Numbered from the stretch's first letter, positions 1-5,726 are shown. The stretch is 5,726 nt of DNA from Desulfurobacterium sp. (GCA_026988135.1 JALSLT010000114.1:1-5726); one strand, 5' to 3'. Made by a program: numbers and translations. The notes: a model not told the origin generated them from the letters alone.

Positions 1-28
1 AAGGAAATAATTCAATTAGAGAGAAAGG

Positions 29-44
29 AGCCCCTTGTGGGGCT
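29..44 (-). terminator. Hairpin terminator after valS
   Basis: A perfect 6-bp inverted repeat, AGCCCC-TTGT-GGGGCT, starts 4 bases beyond the valS stop codon. On the minus strand it is followed by a pyrimidine-rich, T-containing tail (CCTTTCTCTCT), which fits an intrinsic terminator with an imperfect U-tract. On the plus strand the following bases (ACATTTAAAG) are a poorer tail. It could still serve a converging plus-strand gene that ends to the left of the window, but no such gene can be shown. Confidence 0.75.
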
Positions 45-48
45 ACAT

Positions 49-2676
49 TTAAAGAGTTTTAAGCTGATTTAATGTTGTTGAAAGTTTATTAAAAAGCTCT
101 TTTGTTTCTTCAAGTTTTTTGCTGTCCTTCTCTATAACTTCTTTAGGTGCACGGGAGAGGAAGTTTTCATTGGATAGTTTCTTCTCAAGTTTTTCAATCT
201 CTTTTGAAAGATTTTTGAGTTTTTTCTCTACCTTTGAAATTTCTCCTTCTACGTTAATAATCTTCCCAATTTTTATGTAAACTTCTGTTCCCGGAATAAA
301 AAAGGAGATACTTCCTTCAGGCTTATCTGTTGCTAATTCTATCTCTTTTACTCTTGCAAGTTGTTTTATAGATGGTTCCATCTCTTTAATAACCTGCAGT
401 AGATTTTCGTCTTTTGAGTTTATCGCTACTTCAACAGATGTGGATGGTGGAATGTTTACTTCGGCTTTAACGTTTCTTATTCCACGGATAATATCTTTGA
501 CTTTTTCCACAAGTTCTTTTTCATTAAAATCGTAGTGTTCTTCAAACCATGGTGCTATTACTATCGATTCGGCGTTTTTATTGGGAAGTTTCTGATATAT
601 TTCTTCGGTGATAAATGGCATGAACGGATGGAGAAGTTTTAAAGCGTCTCTTAAAACGGTGAAAAGAACATAGGCGGTGGTTCTTTTTTCTACTTCCGCT
701 CCTTTATATATCCTGCTTTTTGAGAATTCAACATACCAGTTTGCAAACTCTCCCCAGATAAATTGGTAGATGGCTTTTGAAGCATCGTTGAATCTGTAGT
801 TTGTCAACTCTTTATCAACAGTTTTGGAGGTTTCGGAAAGTTTTGAAAGTATCCATCTGTCTTCGGGGGCGAAGTTTTTTTCTCCTTCAAGCTCTATTCC
901 TTCAGTAGCTGTTAGGATGAAGCGTGCAATGTTCCATATTTTATTTGCAAAATGCTTGTATCCTTCGATAGTTTTTTCCGAAAGTTTTATATCTCTTCCC
1001 TGAGCTGCAAGGGAAGATAGCGTAAATCTTAAAGTATCCGTTCCATATTTTCGAATCATATCTAATGGATCTATAACGTTTCCTTTTGTTTTACTCATTT
1101 TTTGCCCTTTTTCATCTCTTACAAGGGCGTGAACATATATATCGGAAAAAGGTTTTTCTTTTTTGAAATGGTATCCCATCATCATCATTCTGGAAACCCA
1201 GAAGAAGATGATGTCAAATCCTGTTACAAGCAGGTCTGTAGGATAGAACGCTTTAAGGTCATCGGTTTCTTCAGGCCATCCTAAAGTTCCAAACGGCCAG
1301 AGAGCAGAACTAAACCATGTATCAAGAACATCTTCGTCCTGTTTTATGTTTTTACTATCACACTTTTCACACTTTTCAGGTGTTTCTTCTGTTACTGTGA
1401 GATGTCCGCAGTCGCTACAATACCAGACAGGGATTCTGTGTCCCCACCATATCTGTCTTGAAACACACCAGTCTTTTATGTTGTACATCCAGTCAAAGAA
1501 AGTGTTTTCCCACTGTTTTGGTATAAACTTTATTTCTTCTGTTTTAACAGCTTCTATCGCTTTTTCAGCAAGAGGTTTTGTTTTTACAAACCACTGGTTA
1601 GATAGGTAAGGTTCAACAACCGTTTTACACCTGTAGCAGTGTCCAACAGCGTGGGTGTGTTCTTCAACTTTTTCAAGCAAATCTTCATCTTTTAGTATCT
1701 TTATTATTGCTTCTCTGGCTTCATATCTGTCCATTCCGTTGAAAGGTTCAACGGTTATTTTTGCCCAGTCATCCATTATCTGGATAGGTGTGAGGTTGTG
1801 TCTGTTCCCTATTTCAAAATCGTTAAAATCATGTGCCGGGGTGATTTTTACCGCTCCTGTTCCAAATTCCATATCAACATATTCATCAGCTATAACGGAA
1901 ATTTCTCTGTTTACTATGGGAAGAAGCACTTTTTTACCTATAAGGTCTTTGTATCTTTCATCTTCTGGGTTAACGGCAACGGCAACATCACCAAGTATCG
2001 TTTCAGGTCTTGTTGTTGCCACTACAATGTATTTGTCTTTTTCTCCCACAACAGGATATTTTATGTACCAGAGATATCCTTTTCCCTCTTCGTGTTCCAC
2101 TTCAAGGTCAGATAGTGCTGTGTGGCATCTTGGGCACCAGTTTATAAGTCTTTTTCCTCTATATATAAGGTTTTCTTGATAAAGGGTTACAAAGGCTTTT
2201 CTTACAGCCCTTGAAAAGCCCTCATCCATTGTGAACCTTTCTCTATCCCAGTCGCAGGATGTTCCAAGTTTTTTAAGCTGATTGATTATTCTTCCCCCGC
2301 ATGAATCTTTCCACTCCCATACTTTTTTAATAAAATTTTCTCTTCCAATATCATGGCGGGTTAATCCTTCCTGAGCAAGCTGTCTCTCAACAACCCATTG
2401 GGTAGCTATACCGGCGTGATCTGTTCCCGGTATCCAGCAAATTTCATAACCTTTCATCCTTTTCCAGCGGCAGATGATGTCCTGAAGAGTTGAGTTTAGA
2501 GCATGCCCTATATGAAGTACTCCTGTAACATTCGGAGGAGGAAGAACGACGCTGAACTTCTTTTTTTCTTCATTTAAAACCTTCTTTTCATCTGCATGAA
2601 AATATTTTTTTTCAAGCCATAACGAGTACCATTTATCTTCAAATAGTGCAGGATTGTAAGTTTTTTCCATTTCCAT
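49..2676 (-). CDS. valS: Valyl-tRNA synthetase (ValRS)
   Basis: This cytoplasmic class I enzyme charges tRNA-Val with valine using ATP. The 875 residues are the usual full length. The Rossmann catalytic core carries PPPNVTG followed by HIGH at 55-58, and the second signature is KMSKT at 526-530, a conservative variant of KMSKS. The CP1 editing domain lies at about 200-345, with TTRPET (221-226) and GTGAVKITPAHDFND (272-286), the region that hydrolyses mischarged Thr-tRNA. CXXC pairs at C181/C184, C347/C350, C420/C423 and C436/C439 suggest zinc knuckles. The anticodon-binding domain spans about 600-740. A Lys/Glu-rich coiled coil typical of ValRS ends the protein (about 808-875). The first ATG is preferred because AAGGAGG lies 7 bases upstream; a second ATG two codons later would be 13 bases away. 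It appears to be a single-gene transcript with its own promoter and terminator. Confidence 0.98.
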   Translation of the reverse strand: MEMEKTYNPALFEDKWYSLWLEKKYFHADEKKVLNEEKKKFSVVLPPPNVTGVLHIGHALNSTLQDIICRWKRMKGYEICWIPGTDHAGIATQWVVERQLAQEGLTRHDIGRENFIKKVWEWKDSCGGRIINQLKKLGTSCDWDRERFTMDEGFSRAVRKAFVTLYQENLIYRGKRLINWCPRCHTALSDLEVEHEEGKGYLWYIKYPVVGEKDKYIVVATTRPETILGDVAVAVNPEDERYKDLIGKKVLLPIVNREISVIADEYVDMEFGTGAVKITPAHDFNDFEIGNRHNLTPIQIMDDWAKITVEPFNGMDRYEAREAIIKILKDEDLLEKVEEHTHAVGHCYRCKTVVEPYLSNQWFVKTKPLAEKAIEAVKTEEIKFIPKQWENTFFDWMYNIKDWCVSRQIWWGHRIPVWYCSDCGHLTVTEETPEKCEKCDSKNIKQDEDVLDTWFSSALWPFGTLGWPEETDDLKAFYPTDLLVTGFDIIFFWVSRMMMMGYHFKKEKPFSDIYVHALVRDEKGQKMSKTKGNVIDPLDMIRKYGTDTLRFTLSSLAAQGRDIKLSEKTIEGYKHFANKIWNIARFILTATEGIELEGEKNFAPEDRWILSKLSETSKTVDKELTNYRFNDASKAIYQFIWGEFANWYVEFSKSRIYKGAEVEKRTTAYVLFTVLRDALKLLHPFMPFITEEIYQKLPNKNAESIVIAPWFEEHYDFNEKELVEKVKDIIRGIRNVKAEVNIPPSTSVEVAINSKDENLLQVIKEMEPSIKQLARVKEIELATDKPEGSISFFIPGTEVYIKIGKIINVEGEISKVEKKLKNLSKEIEKLEKKLSNENFLSRAPKEVIEKDSKKLEETKELFNKLSTTLNQLKTL

Positions 2677-2683
2677 TTTTTCT

Positions 2684-2690
2684 CCTCCTT
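2684..2690 (-). promoter_or_regulatory. Ribosome binding site of valS
   Basis: AAGGAGG, a full anti-16S match, lies 7 bases before the ATG at 2676. It decides between two closely spaced in-frame ATGs (2676 and 2670) in favour of the upstream one. Confidence 0.85.
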
Positions 2691-2711
2691 AAGGGCTGTT
2701 TAAGTTGTAAG

Positions 2712-2717
2712 ATTATA
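2712..2717 (-). promoter_or_regulatory. Probable -10 element of the valS promoter
   Basis: A perfect TATAAT reads leftward here, about 35 bases before the valS ATG, which would give a 5' leader of roughly 30 bases. The hexamer 17 bases upstream (CAGAAA) matches TTGACA only weakly, so the -35 is poor or absent. No T-box or other long leader structure fits in this space. Confidence 0.55.
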
Positions 2718-2742
2718 CTAAAGAAGGGCTAAAATTTCTGAT

Positions 2743-2770
2743 TTGTTAATTTGCAATTAAGGATTAATAT
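2743..2770 (+). promoter_or_regulatory. Possible promoter of the Roadblock/di-iron MBL unit
   Basis: TTGTTA (2743-2748) and TAATAT (2765-2770) are separated by 16 bases and lie about 36 bases before the ATG at 2806. Each matches the sigma-70 consensus at 4 of 6 positions. The region is very AT-rich, so a chance match is quite possible. A perfect inverted repeat (2746-2760) overlaps the -35/spacer part. Confidence 0.3.
2746..2760. repeat. Inverted repeat in the divergent promoter region
   Basis: TTAATT-TGC-AATTAA is a perfect palindrome with 6-base arms and a 3-base spacer. It lies between the divergent valS and Roadblock genes and overlaps the candidate plus-strand promoter, the position expected of an operator. 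The arms contain only A and T, so chance occurrence cannot be excluded. Confidence 0.3.
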
Positions 2771-2805
2771 TAGGAGATAGAAAAATTCAAATTAGCGGAG
2801 GAATT

Positions 2806-3144
2806 ATGGGTGTAGCTGAGAGAGCTATGGAAGAGATTCCGTTTATTACGGGATATGCAGCTGTTAAGTTTAGCGGAGAAGTTATAAATTCGGTAGGAGA
2901 GTCTGTTCCCGGTATTATTGGAAATGTTCAAAAAGTGGTTAATGAGTATCTTGATATCTACAAAACTCTTGGAGAATACTCTGTCGGAATTCCAAAAGAA
3001 ATTTTAATGAGTACAACGGAACTGTTTATTCTCGTAAGGGTTTATTATAACGAAGAAATTTTCCAAATTGCTACCTTAAAAAGTGACGGTAATTTGGGAT
3101 ATACAAGGTTTATGTTTCAGCAGTATTTAGCAGAGCTTGTTTAA
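2806..3144 (+). CDS. Roadblock/LC7-domain-like small protein
   Basis: A soluble 112-residue protein whose pattern fits a single Roadblock/LC7 domain, the fold of MglB and of regulators of small Ras-like GTPases, often dimeric. The order is: short N-terminal helix (1-11), two strands around ITGYAAVKFSGEVINSVG (14-31), a central amphipathic helix (about 36-55), three strands (about 61-90), and a final helix that begins at the characteristic NLG (96-98). No signal peptide, membrane segment or cysteine is present. GGAGG lies 4 bases before the ATG. The MBL gene follows after 10 bases, so the two are probably cotranscribed and may work together. Roadblock proteins usually regulate a GTPase or act as a signalling scaffold, but no GTPase gene lies in the window. 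The family call rests on pattern and secondary-structure reading, not on a catalytic motif; the exact role is unknown. Confidence 0.72.
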   Translation: MGVAERAMEEIPFITGYAAVKFSGEVINSVGESVPGIIGNVQKVVNEYLDIYKTLGEYSVGIPKEILMSTTELFILVRVYYNEEIFQIATLKSDGNLGYTRFMFQQYLAELV

Positions 3145-3149
3145 GGAGG
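3143..3149 (+). promoter_or_regulatory. Ribosome binding site that sets the MBL start at 3155
   Basis: AAGGAGG lies 5 bases before ATG 3155 and overlaps the TAA stop of the preceding gene. An in-frame TTG at 3137 would give a slightly longer protein, but the ribosome binding site would then fall inside the coding region, so ATG 3155 is the better start. Confidence 0.85.
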
Positions 3150-3154
3150 GGATT

Positions 3155-3988
3155 ATGGGGCTTAAGATAGAAGAGCTAAAATCTGGAAATTTTGATATAG
3201 ATAAGCCGGTTATCTTTTACGATACCGATAATTATAAGATTTTTTGGGTAGGGAGTTCAGAGGATTTTATTTTTAGATGTAATGCTTATCTTATTGTTTC
3301 TGAAAGAGGGAACATTTTAATAGATCCAGGTGGTGTTTTACACTTTGAACAAGTAAAAAAACGGGTGACGGAGGTTTTAGGAAATCCTGCAAGAATTACT
3401 CATATTATTTCTCATCATCAGGACCCGGATGTTTCAAGTTCTATTCCTATGTGGCTTAAAGTAAATCCTGATATAACGCTCATAACAACACCAAGGACAA
3501 AAGTTTTACTTCCCTATTTCGGCTTTGACAGAGAAAATGCAAATTGGATTGATGTAAGTCCTCTTGATGATACTATACTTGACCTTGGTAATGGAAATGG
3601 ACTTCTGTTTTTAACATCTCCTTTTCTCCACTTTCCCGATGCTTTTGTTACTTATGATATAGGGGCGAAGGTGCTTTTTTCAAGCGATATTTTTGCGGCT
3701 ATACAGCCTAAATGGCAGCTTGTTGTTACCGATATGGAAAGGCATAAAAAAGAGATGATGTATTTCCATGTTTATTATATGGCTTCCCAAAAGGCGCTGA
3801 AATACTTTGTTGATAAAGTAAAGCCGTTTCCTATAAAAGCTGTTATTCCCCAGCACGGTTCTATTATACCAGAGGAGTATATCGGCGAAGCTTTTGAGTT
3901 CCTTTCAACTTTAAAGTGTGGAACTGATCTTCTTTCTGAGGATTCTCCTGTTAAAAGTGTGATGGATGAACTTTTCGGGGATATTTAA
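3155..3988 (+). CDS. Stand-alone di-iron MBL-fold protein (ODP/flavodiiron-like)
   Basis: A cytoplasmic metallo-beta-lactamase-fold protein of 277 residues. By alignment with flavodiiron proteins, a complete two-metal ligand set is visible: H88-x-D90-x-D92, H159 in LHFPD (the FDP HWPD site), D178 in LFSSD and H234 in PQHG. The HHQDPD form of the first motif resembles the ODP group (oxygen-binding di-iron proteins, known as an O2 sensor in spirochaete chemotaxis). The flavodoxin domain of true flavodiiron NO/O2 reductases is missing, as are rubredoxin and any other fused domain; about 40 residues follow H234. Without a separate electron donor it is more likely a sensor, or a peroxidase/reductase fed by a partner. 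It is 10 bases downstream of a Roadblock-like gene and probably cotranscribed. It could also be an MBL hydrolase, but the HxDxD and HFPD motifs favour di-iron. The fold is certain; the physiological role is inferred. Confidence 0.88.
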   Translation: MGLKIEELKSGNFDIDKPVIFYDTDNYKIFWVGSSEDFIFRCNAYLIVSERGNILIDPGGVLHFEQVKKRVTEVLGNPARITHIISHHQDPDVSSSIPMWLKVNPDITLITTPRTKVLLPYFGFDRENANWIDVSPLDDTILDLGNGNGLLFLTSPFLHFPDAFVTYDIGAKVLFSSDIFAAIQPKWQLVVTDMERHKKEMMYFHVYYMASQKALKYFVDKVKPFPIKAVIPQHGSIIPEEYIGEAFEFLSTLKCGTDLLSEDSPVKSVMDELFGDI

Positions 3989-4017
3989 ATTTTTTGAGAT
4001 TAAAAACTCATTTCCCC

Positions 4018-4046
4018 TTTACAATGTGGATATTAGATGATAAATT
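4018..4046 (+). promoter_or_regulatory. Promoter of rpmB
   Basis: TTTACA (4018-4023) and TAAATT (4041-4046) are separated by exactly 17 bases, a good sigma-70 pattern. The expected start of transcription would fall near 4053, leaving a leader of about 28 bases before the ATG at 4081. A small palindrome, TTGCA-CCT-TGCAA (4046-4058), sits over the predicted start. With the 92-base gap after the MBL gene, this suggests that rpmB is transcribed on its own. Confidence 0.6.
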
Positions 4047-4066
4047 TGCACCTTGCAAGTTTAGAT

Positions 4067-4073
4067 AAGGAGG
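4067..4073 (+). promoter_or_regulatory. Ribosome binding site of rpmB
   Basis: AAGGAGG lies 7 bases before the ATG, a near-ideal site for a highly expressed ribosomal protein. Confidence 0.85.
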
Positions 4074-4080
4074 CAGTATT

Positions 4081-4269
4081 ATGGCTAAATGTTCTATATG
4101 TGGTAAGGAAACTATCTTTATTAATAAGGTGAGTCACTCTCATAGAGTGTCAAGTAAAAGGCAGAAGCCTAATCTCCAAAAAATTAGAGCTTTTGTAAAC
4201 GGCGAGAAAAAGAGAATCTGGGTATGCACAAAGTGTCTTAAAGCCGGAAAAGTTGAAAAAATCGGTTAA
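4081..4269 (+). CDS. rpmB: 50S ribosomal protein L28 (bL28)
   Basis: A structural protein of the large ribosomal subunit, 62 residues, the usual length for the short bacterial form. Diagnostic features are KCSICGK at the N-terminus, the basic segment SHSHRVSSKRQKPNLQKIR in the middle and WVCTKCLKAGKV near the C-terminus. Cysteines C4/C7 and C49/C52 form two CXXC pairs that would bind one zinc, so this is the zinc-containing (C+) version and not a cysteine-free paralog made under zinc limitation. It has its own promoter and is not next to rpmG, its partner in many bacteria. It converges on the trpC operon, with a shared hairpin in the 20-base gap. Confidence 0.97.
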   Translation: MAKCSICGKETIFINKVSHSHRVSSKRQKPNLQKIRAFVNGEKKRIWVCTKCLKAGKVEKIG

Positions 4270-4274
4270 TAATT

Positions 4275-4288
4275 GCGGCTTCGGCCGC
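4275..4288. terminator. Bidirectional UUCG hairpin between rpmB and the trpC operon
   Basis: GCGGC-TTCG-GCCGC is a perfect 5-bp, all-G:C stem. On the plus strand it closes a C(UUCG)G tetraloop, an exceptionally stable RNA hairpin. It starts 5 bases after the rpmB stop and ends 1 base from the stop of the converging gene. The plus-strand tail is TTTACATCTTTT and the minus-strand tail is AATTATTAA. Both are modest U-tracts, so it probably ends transcription from both sides. Confidence 0.75.
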
Positions 4289-4289
4289 T

Positions 4290-4886
4290 TTACATCTTTT
4301 CCAAAATGTTCTTTGTTTTTTCTTCAAATTTATCAAGAGATTCTAAGTCAATCCTGTCTGAGTAAAACTTTATGAACCCATTTTTGTCAATAAATATCGA
4401 GGCCGGCAATTTTTTTATTTTTAAAGTATCTTTGAATTTTTTAAAGAGAAAAGAATCGGCTGTAAGATAGATATTTCTGATTTTCATATCTGTTTTGTAT
4501 TTCTTAAGGATTGAATAATCCGCATCGTTTATATCCACACAAAGTATTATAGTGTTTTCAACTGCTAAATTGTCAAGTTTTTTAATCAGTTCTTCCGAGG
4601 TTGGTGAGTACGGATTTTCAAAAAAGAATATCATAACTTTTTTTCCTTTAAGACTTTCTAGTGCAAAGAAACCGTTTATTCCTTTGAATTGAAATTTTGG
4701 AGATGGAATTTTTTTTCTTTCTGTTTTATACGGCTGCTTGTTAAGTTTTTTTTCTTCCTCTCTTTTTTCCGGTGTGCTTCCGGGACGCCTATCGGCTGGA
4801 AGTAAAATATACCAGTCGGCAAGGGATTTTATCGGATATAAAAGAAAAAGGAATATAACTATTAGAGTTGTTAGTTTTCTATCCAT
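4290..4886 (-). CDS. Exported thioredoxin/TlpA-like protein without CXXC
   Basis: A 198-residue protein with an N-terminal signal: basic MDRK, a hydrophobic core at about 7-18, and SLA ending at 23 as a plausible cleavage site, placing it outside the cytoplasmic membrane. A charged linker (about 30-65) leads to a thioredoxin-like domain. ESLKGKKVMIFFFE (77-90) matches the first strand region of TlpA/peroxiredoxin-like proteins, and KKLPASIFIDKNGFI (158-172) matches the cis-Pro loop (P161) and last strands. Where the WCxxC site should be, the sequence is NPYSPTSEEL (91-100); the only cysteine is C116. It therefore cannot act as a thiol-disulfide oxidoreductase and may serve in binding, chaperoning or scaffolding. 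The ATG overlaps the end of trpC by 16 bases. GAGGAG lies 11 bases upstream, rather far, so expression probably depends on translational coupling. The family call is good; the function is unknown. Confidence 0.78.
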   Translation of the reverse strand: MDRKLTTLIVIFLFLLYPIKSLADWYILLPADRRPGSTPEKREEEKKLNKQPYKTERKKIPSPKFQFKGINGFFALESLKGKKVMIFFFENPYSPTSEELIKKLDNLAVENTIILCVDINDADYSILKKYKTDMKIRNIYLTADSFLFKKFKDTLKIKKLPASIFIDKNGFIKFYSDRIDLESLDKFEEKTKNILEKM

Positions 4887-5650
4887 TTTTTTAAAAGCTC
4901 CTCGGGGTCTTCATGTTTTATCAATGTTTCACCTATTAGAAAGCCGTCAACGCCGGCTTCTTTCAGTTTCAATATATCTTCCTTTGCTTTTATTCCACTT
5001 TCGGCTATACATATTTTTCCTGCATCTTTTATTATCGGTGAAAGATTGATGGAAGTTGAGAGGGAAACTGTGAAAGTCTCAAGGTTTCTGTTGTTTATAC
5101 CGATGATTTCCGCTCCGGCTTTCATGCTTTTTTTTATCTCTTTTTCTGTATGTGTTTCAACGAGTGGTTCCATTCCAAGGTCTCTGCCAAGGGAGATAAA
5201 ATTGGATAGGGTATTTTTATCAAGGATAGCAGCTATAAGGAGAAATGATGATGCACCAAGTGCTTTCGCTGCATATATTTGAAATTCGTCTATTGTGAAA
5301 TCTTTTCTTAAAATTGGAAGATTTACGGTTTCAGCAATTTCTTTCAGGTAAAGAGGGGAGCCTTTGAAAAATTCGGTGTCTGTTAAGACGGATATTGCAG
5401 CGGCACCTCCCTTTTCGTAGTTTTTTGCTATTTCTATATGGTTAAAGTTTTCACGGATTATCCCTTTTGATGGAGAGGCTTTTTTTACTTCGGCAATTAT
5501 GTTGGTTCTGTTTTCAGGAAAGATTTTTTTAAAATCAAATTGCACATCGGTTGTTTCAGATAGCCACTTTATTGCATCAAAATTTATCTCTTTTTTTCTT
5601 CTTTCTACTTCCTGTTTTTTGAACTTAACGATTCTTTCCAGAATGTTCAT
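4871..5650 (-). CDS. trpC: Indole-3-glycerol phosphate synthase
   Basis: A cytoplasmic TIM-barrel enzyme of tryptophan synthesis that closes and decarboxylates carboxyphenylamino-deoxyribulose phosphate to indole-3-glycerol phosphate. The 259 residues are the normal monofunctional length, with no PRAI (TrpF) fusion. Motifs in barrel order: IIAEVKKASPSKG (51-63; E54 and K56 catalytic, S61/K62/G63 substrate loop), LRKDF (114-118; K116 the expected general acid), VETHTEKE with E165, IGINNRNLETF (183-193), AESGI with E217 and S218, and GFLIGETL (236-243; phosphate site). All key residues are present, so it should be active. AGAGG lies about 7 bases before the ATG, inside the end of an upstream reading frame. 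No other trp gene is visible, so trp genes may be dispersed in this genome, or the rest may lie beyond the right edge. Confidence 0.97.
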   Translation of the reverse strand: MNILERIVKFKKQEVERRKKEINFDAIKWLSETTDVQFDFKKIFPENRTNIIAEVKKASPSKGIIRENFNHIEIAKNYEKGGAAAISVLTDTEFFKGSPLYLKEIAETVNLPILRKDFTIDEFQIYAAKALGASSFLLIAAILDKNTLSNFISLGRDLGMEPLVETHTEKEIKKSMKAGAEIIGINNRNLETFTVSLSTSINLSPIIKDAGKICIAESGIKAKEDILKLKEAGVDGFLIGETLIKHEDPEELLKKWIEN

Positions 5651-5726
5651 TCTTTAACCTCTTGTTTTTTTCTCTTATAGCCTCTGCTTTTCCTTCAAGG
5701 TTTGTCTGCTTTGACCTTGCGATTGC
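5625..5726 (-). CDS. Possible C-terminal end of an unidentified gene upstream of trpC (partial)
   Basis: Read leftward from the window edge, one frame stays open for 33 codons and ends with TAA at 5625, overlapping the trpC start by 26 bases. The other two minus-strand frames hit stops after 16 and 9 codons. The translated tail is strongly charged and helical (for example LEGKAEAIREKNKRLKNE), with AT-rich codon use like its neighbours. The trpC Shine-Dalgarno lies inside it, a common arrangement in tight operons. I do not recognise the family from this short piece. It could also be an open frame by chance, in which case the trpC leader occupies this stretch. Confidence 0.45.
   Translation of the reverse strand, partial: AIARSKQTNLEGKAEAIREKNKRLKNEHSGKNR

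Noticed and set aside
1..28. End of a converging plus-strand gene at the left edge (stop TAA at 8-10 in one frame)
   Set aside because: Only a few codons are visible and nothing distinguishes it from chance; the hairpin at 29-44 alone does not prove a gene.
1102..2179. Several plus-strand open frames inside valS (60 to 174 codons)
   Set aside because: They are antisense to an intact, full-length ValRS with all its motifs, have Ser/Phe-rich translations typical of shadow frames, and show no family pattern.
2677..2805. T-box or other amino-acid-responsive leader for valS
   Set aside because: The likely promoter is only about 35 bases from the valS start, leaving no room for a specifier stem or antiterminator.
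3137..3154. TTG start at 3137 for the di-iron MBL gene
   Set aside because: The strong AAGGAGG at 3143-3149 would fall inside the coding region; ATG 3155 is correctly spaced from it and avoids overlap with the preceding gene.
3995..4010. Possible terminator after the MBL gene (TGAG-N8-CTCA)
   Set aside because: The stem is only 4 bp with an 8-base loop and is followed by TTTCCCC and not a U-tract, so it is too weak to call.
4738..5282. Two plus-strand open frames antisense to the trpC / TlpA-like region
   Set aside because: Both lie opposite well-supported genes, and their translations are low-complexity Ser/Leu/Phe-rich sequences without recognisable domains.

Overview
The window is a compact, AT-rich piece of a bacterial chromosome. 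It holds six complete genes and a probable partial gene at the right edge. Lys/Glu/Ile-rich proteins, strong AAGGAGG-type ribosome binding sites and short gaps suggest a thermophilic anaerobe or microaerophile. The general look of the proteins makes me think of the Aquificota, perhaps the Desulfurobacteriaceae, but this is an impression and no marker here proves it.

Left part (about 29-2717, minus strand): valyl-tRNA synthetase (valS) with its own promoter-like TATAAT, a strong Shine-Dalgarno and a hairpin terminator just after the stop. Middle (2743-3988, plus strand): a divergent two-gene unit 10 bases apart. The first gene encodes a small Roadblock/LC7-fold protein. The second encodes a stand-alone metallo-beta-lactamase-fold protein that keeps the full di-iron ligand set of flavodiiron/ODP proteins but has no flavodoxin domain. 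A consensus-like promoter then drives a single gene, rpmB (ribosomal protein L28, four-cysteine form), at 4081-4269.

Right part (4290-5726, minus strand): a probable operon that reads, in transcription order, an unidentified gene cut by the window edge, trpC (indole-3-glycerol phosphate synthase), and an exported thioredoxin/TlpA-like protein that has lost its CXXC motif. All three overlap slightly, so translational coupling is likely. The operon converges on rpmB, and a C(UUCG)G hairpin in the 20-base gap can serve as terminator for both sides.

valS, rpmB and trpC are ordinary housekeeping genes. The most interesting part is the Roadblock plus di-iron MBL pair, which could be an oxygen, NO or redox sensing module coupled to a Roadblock signalling protein. 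The cysteine-less TlpA-like protein tied to trpC is next. No mobile element, CRISPR array, tRNA or rRNA is visible, and no stretch over 300 bases lacks a gene; the largest gaps are 129 bases (2677-2805) and 92 bases (3989-4080).
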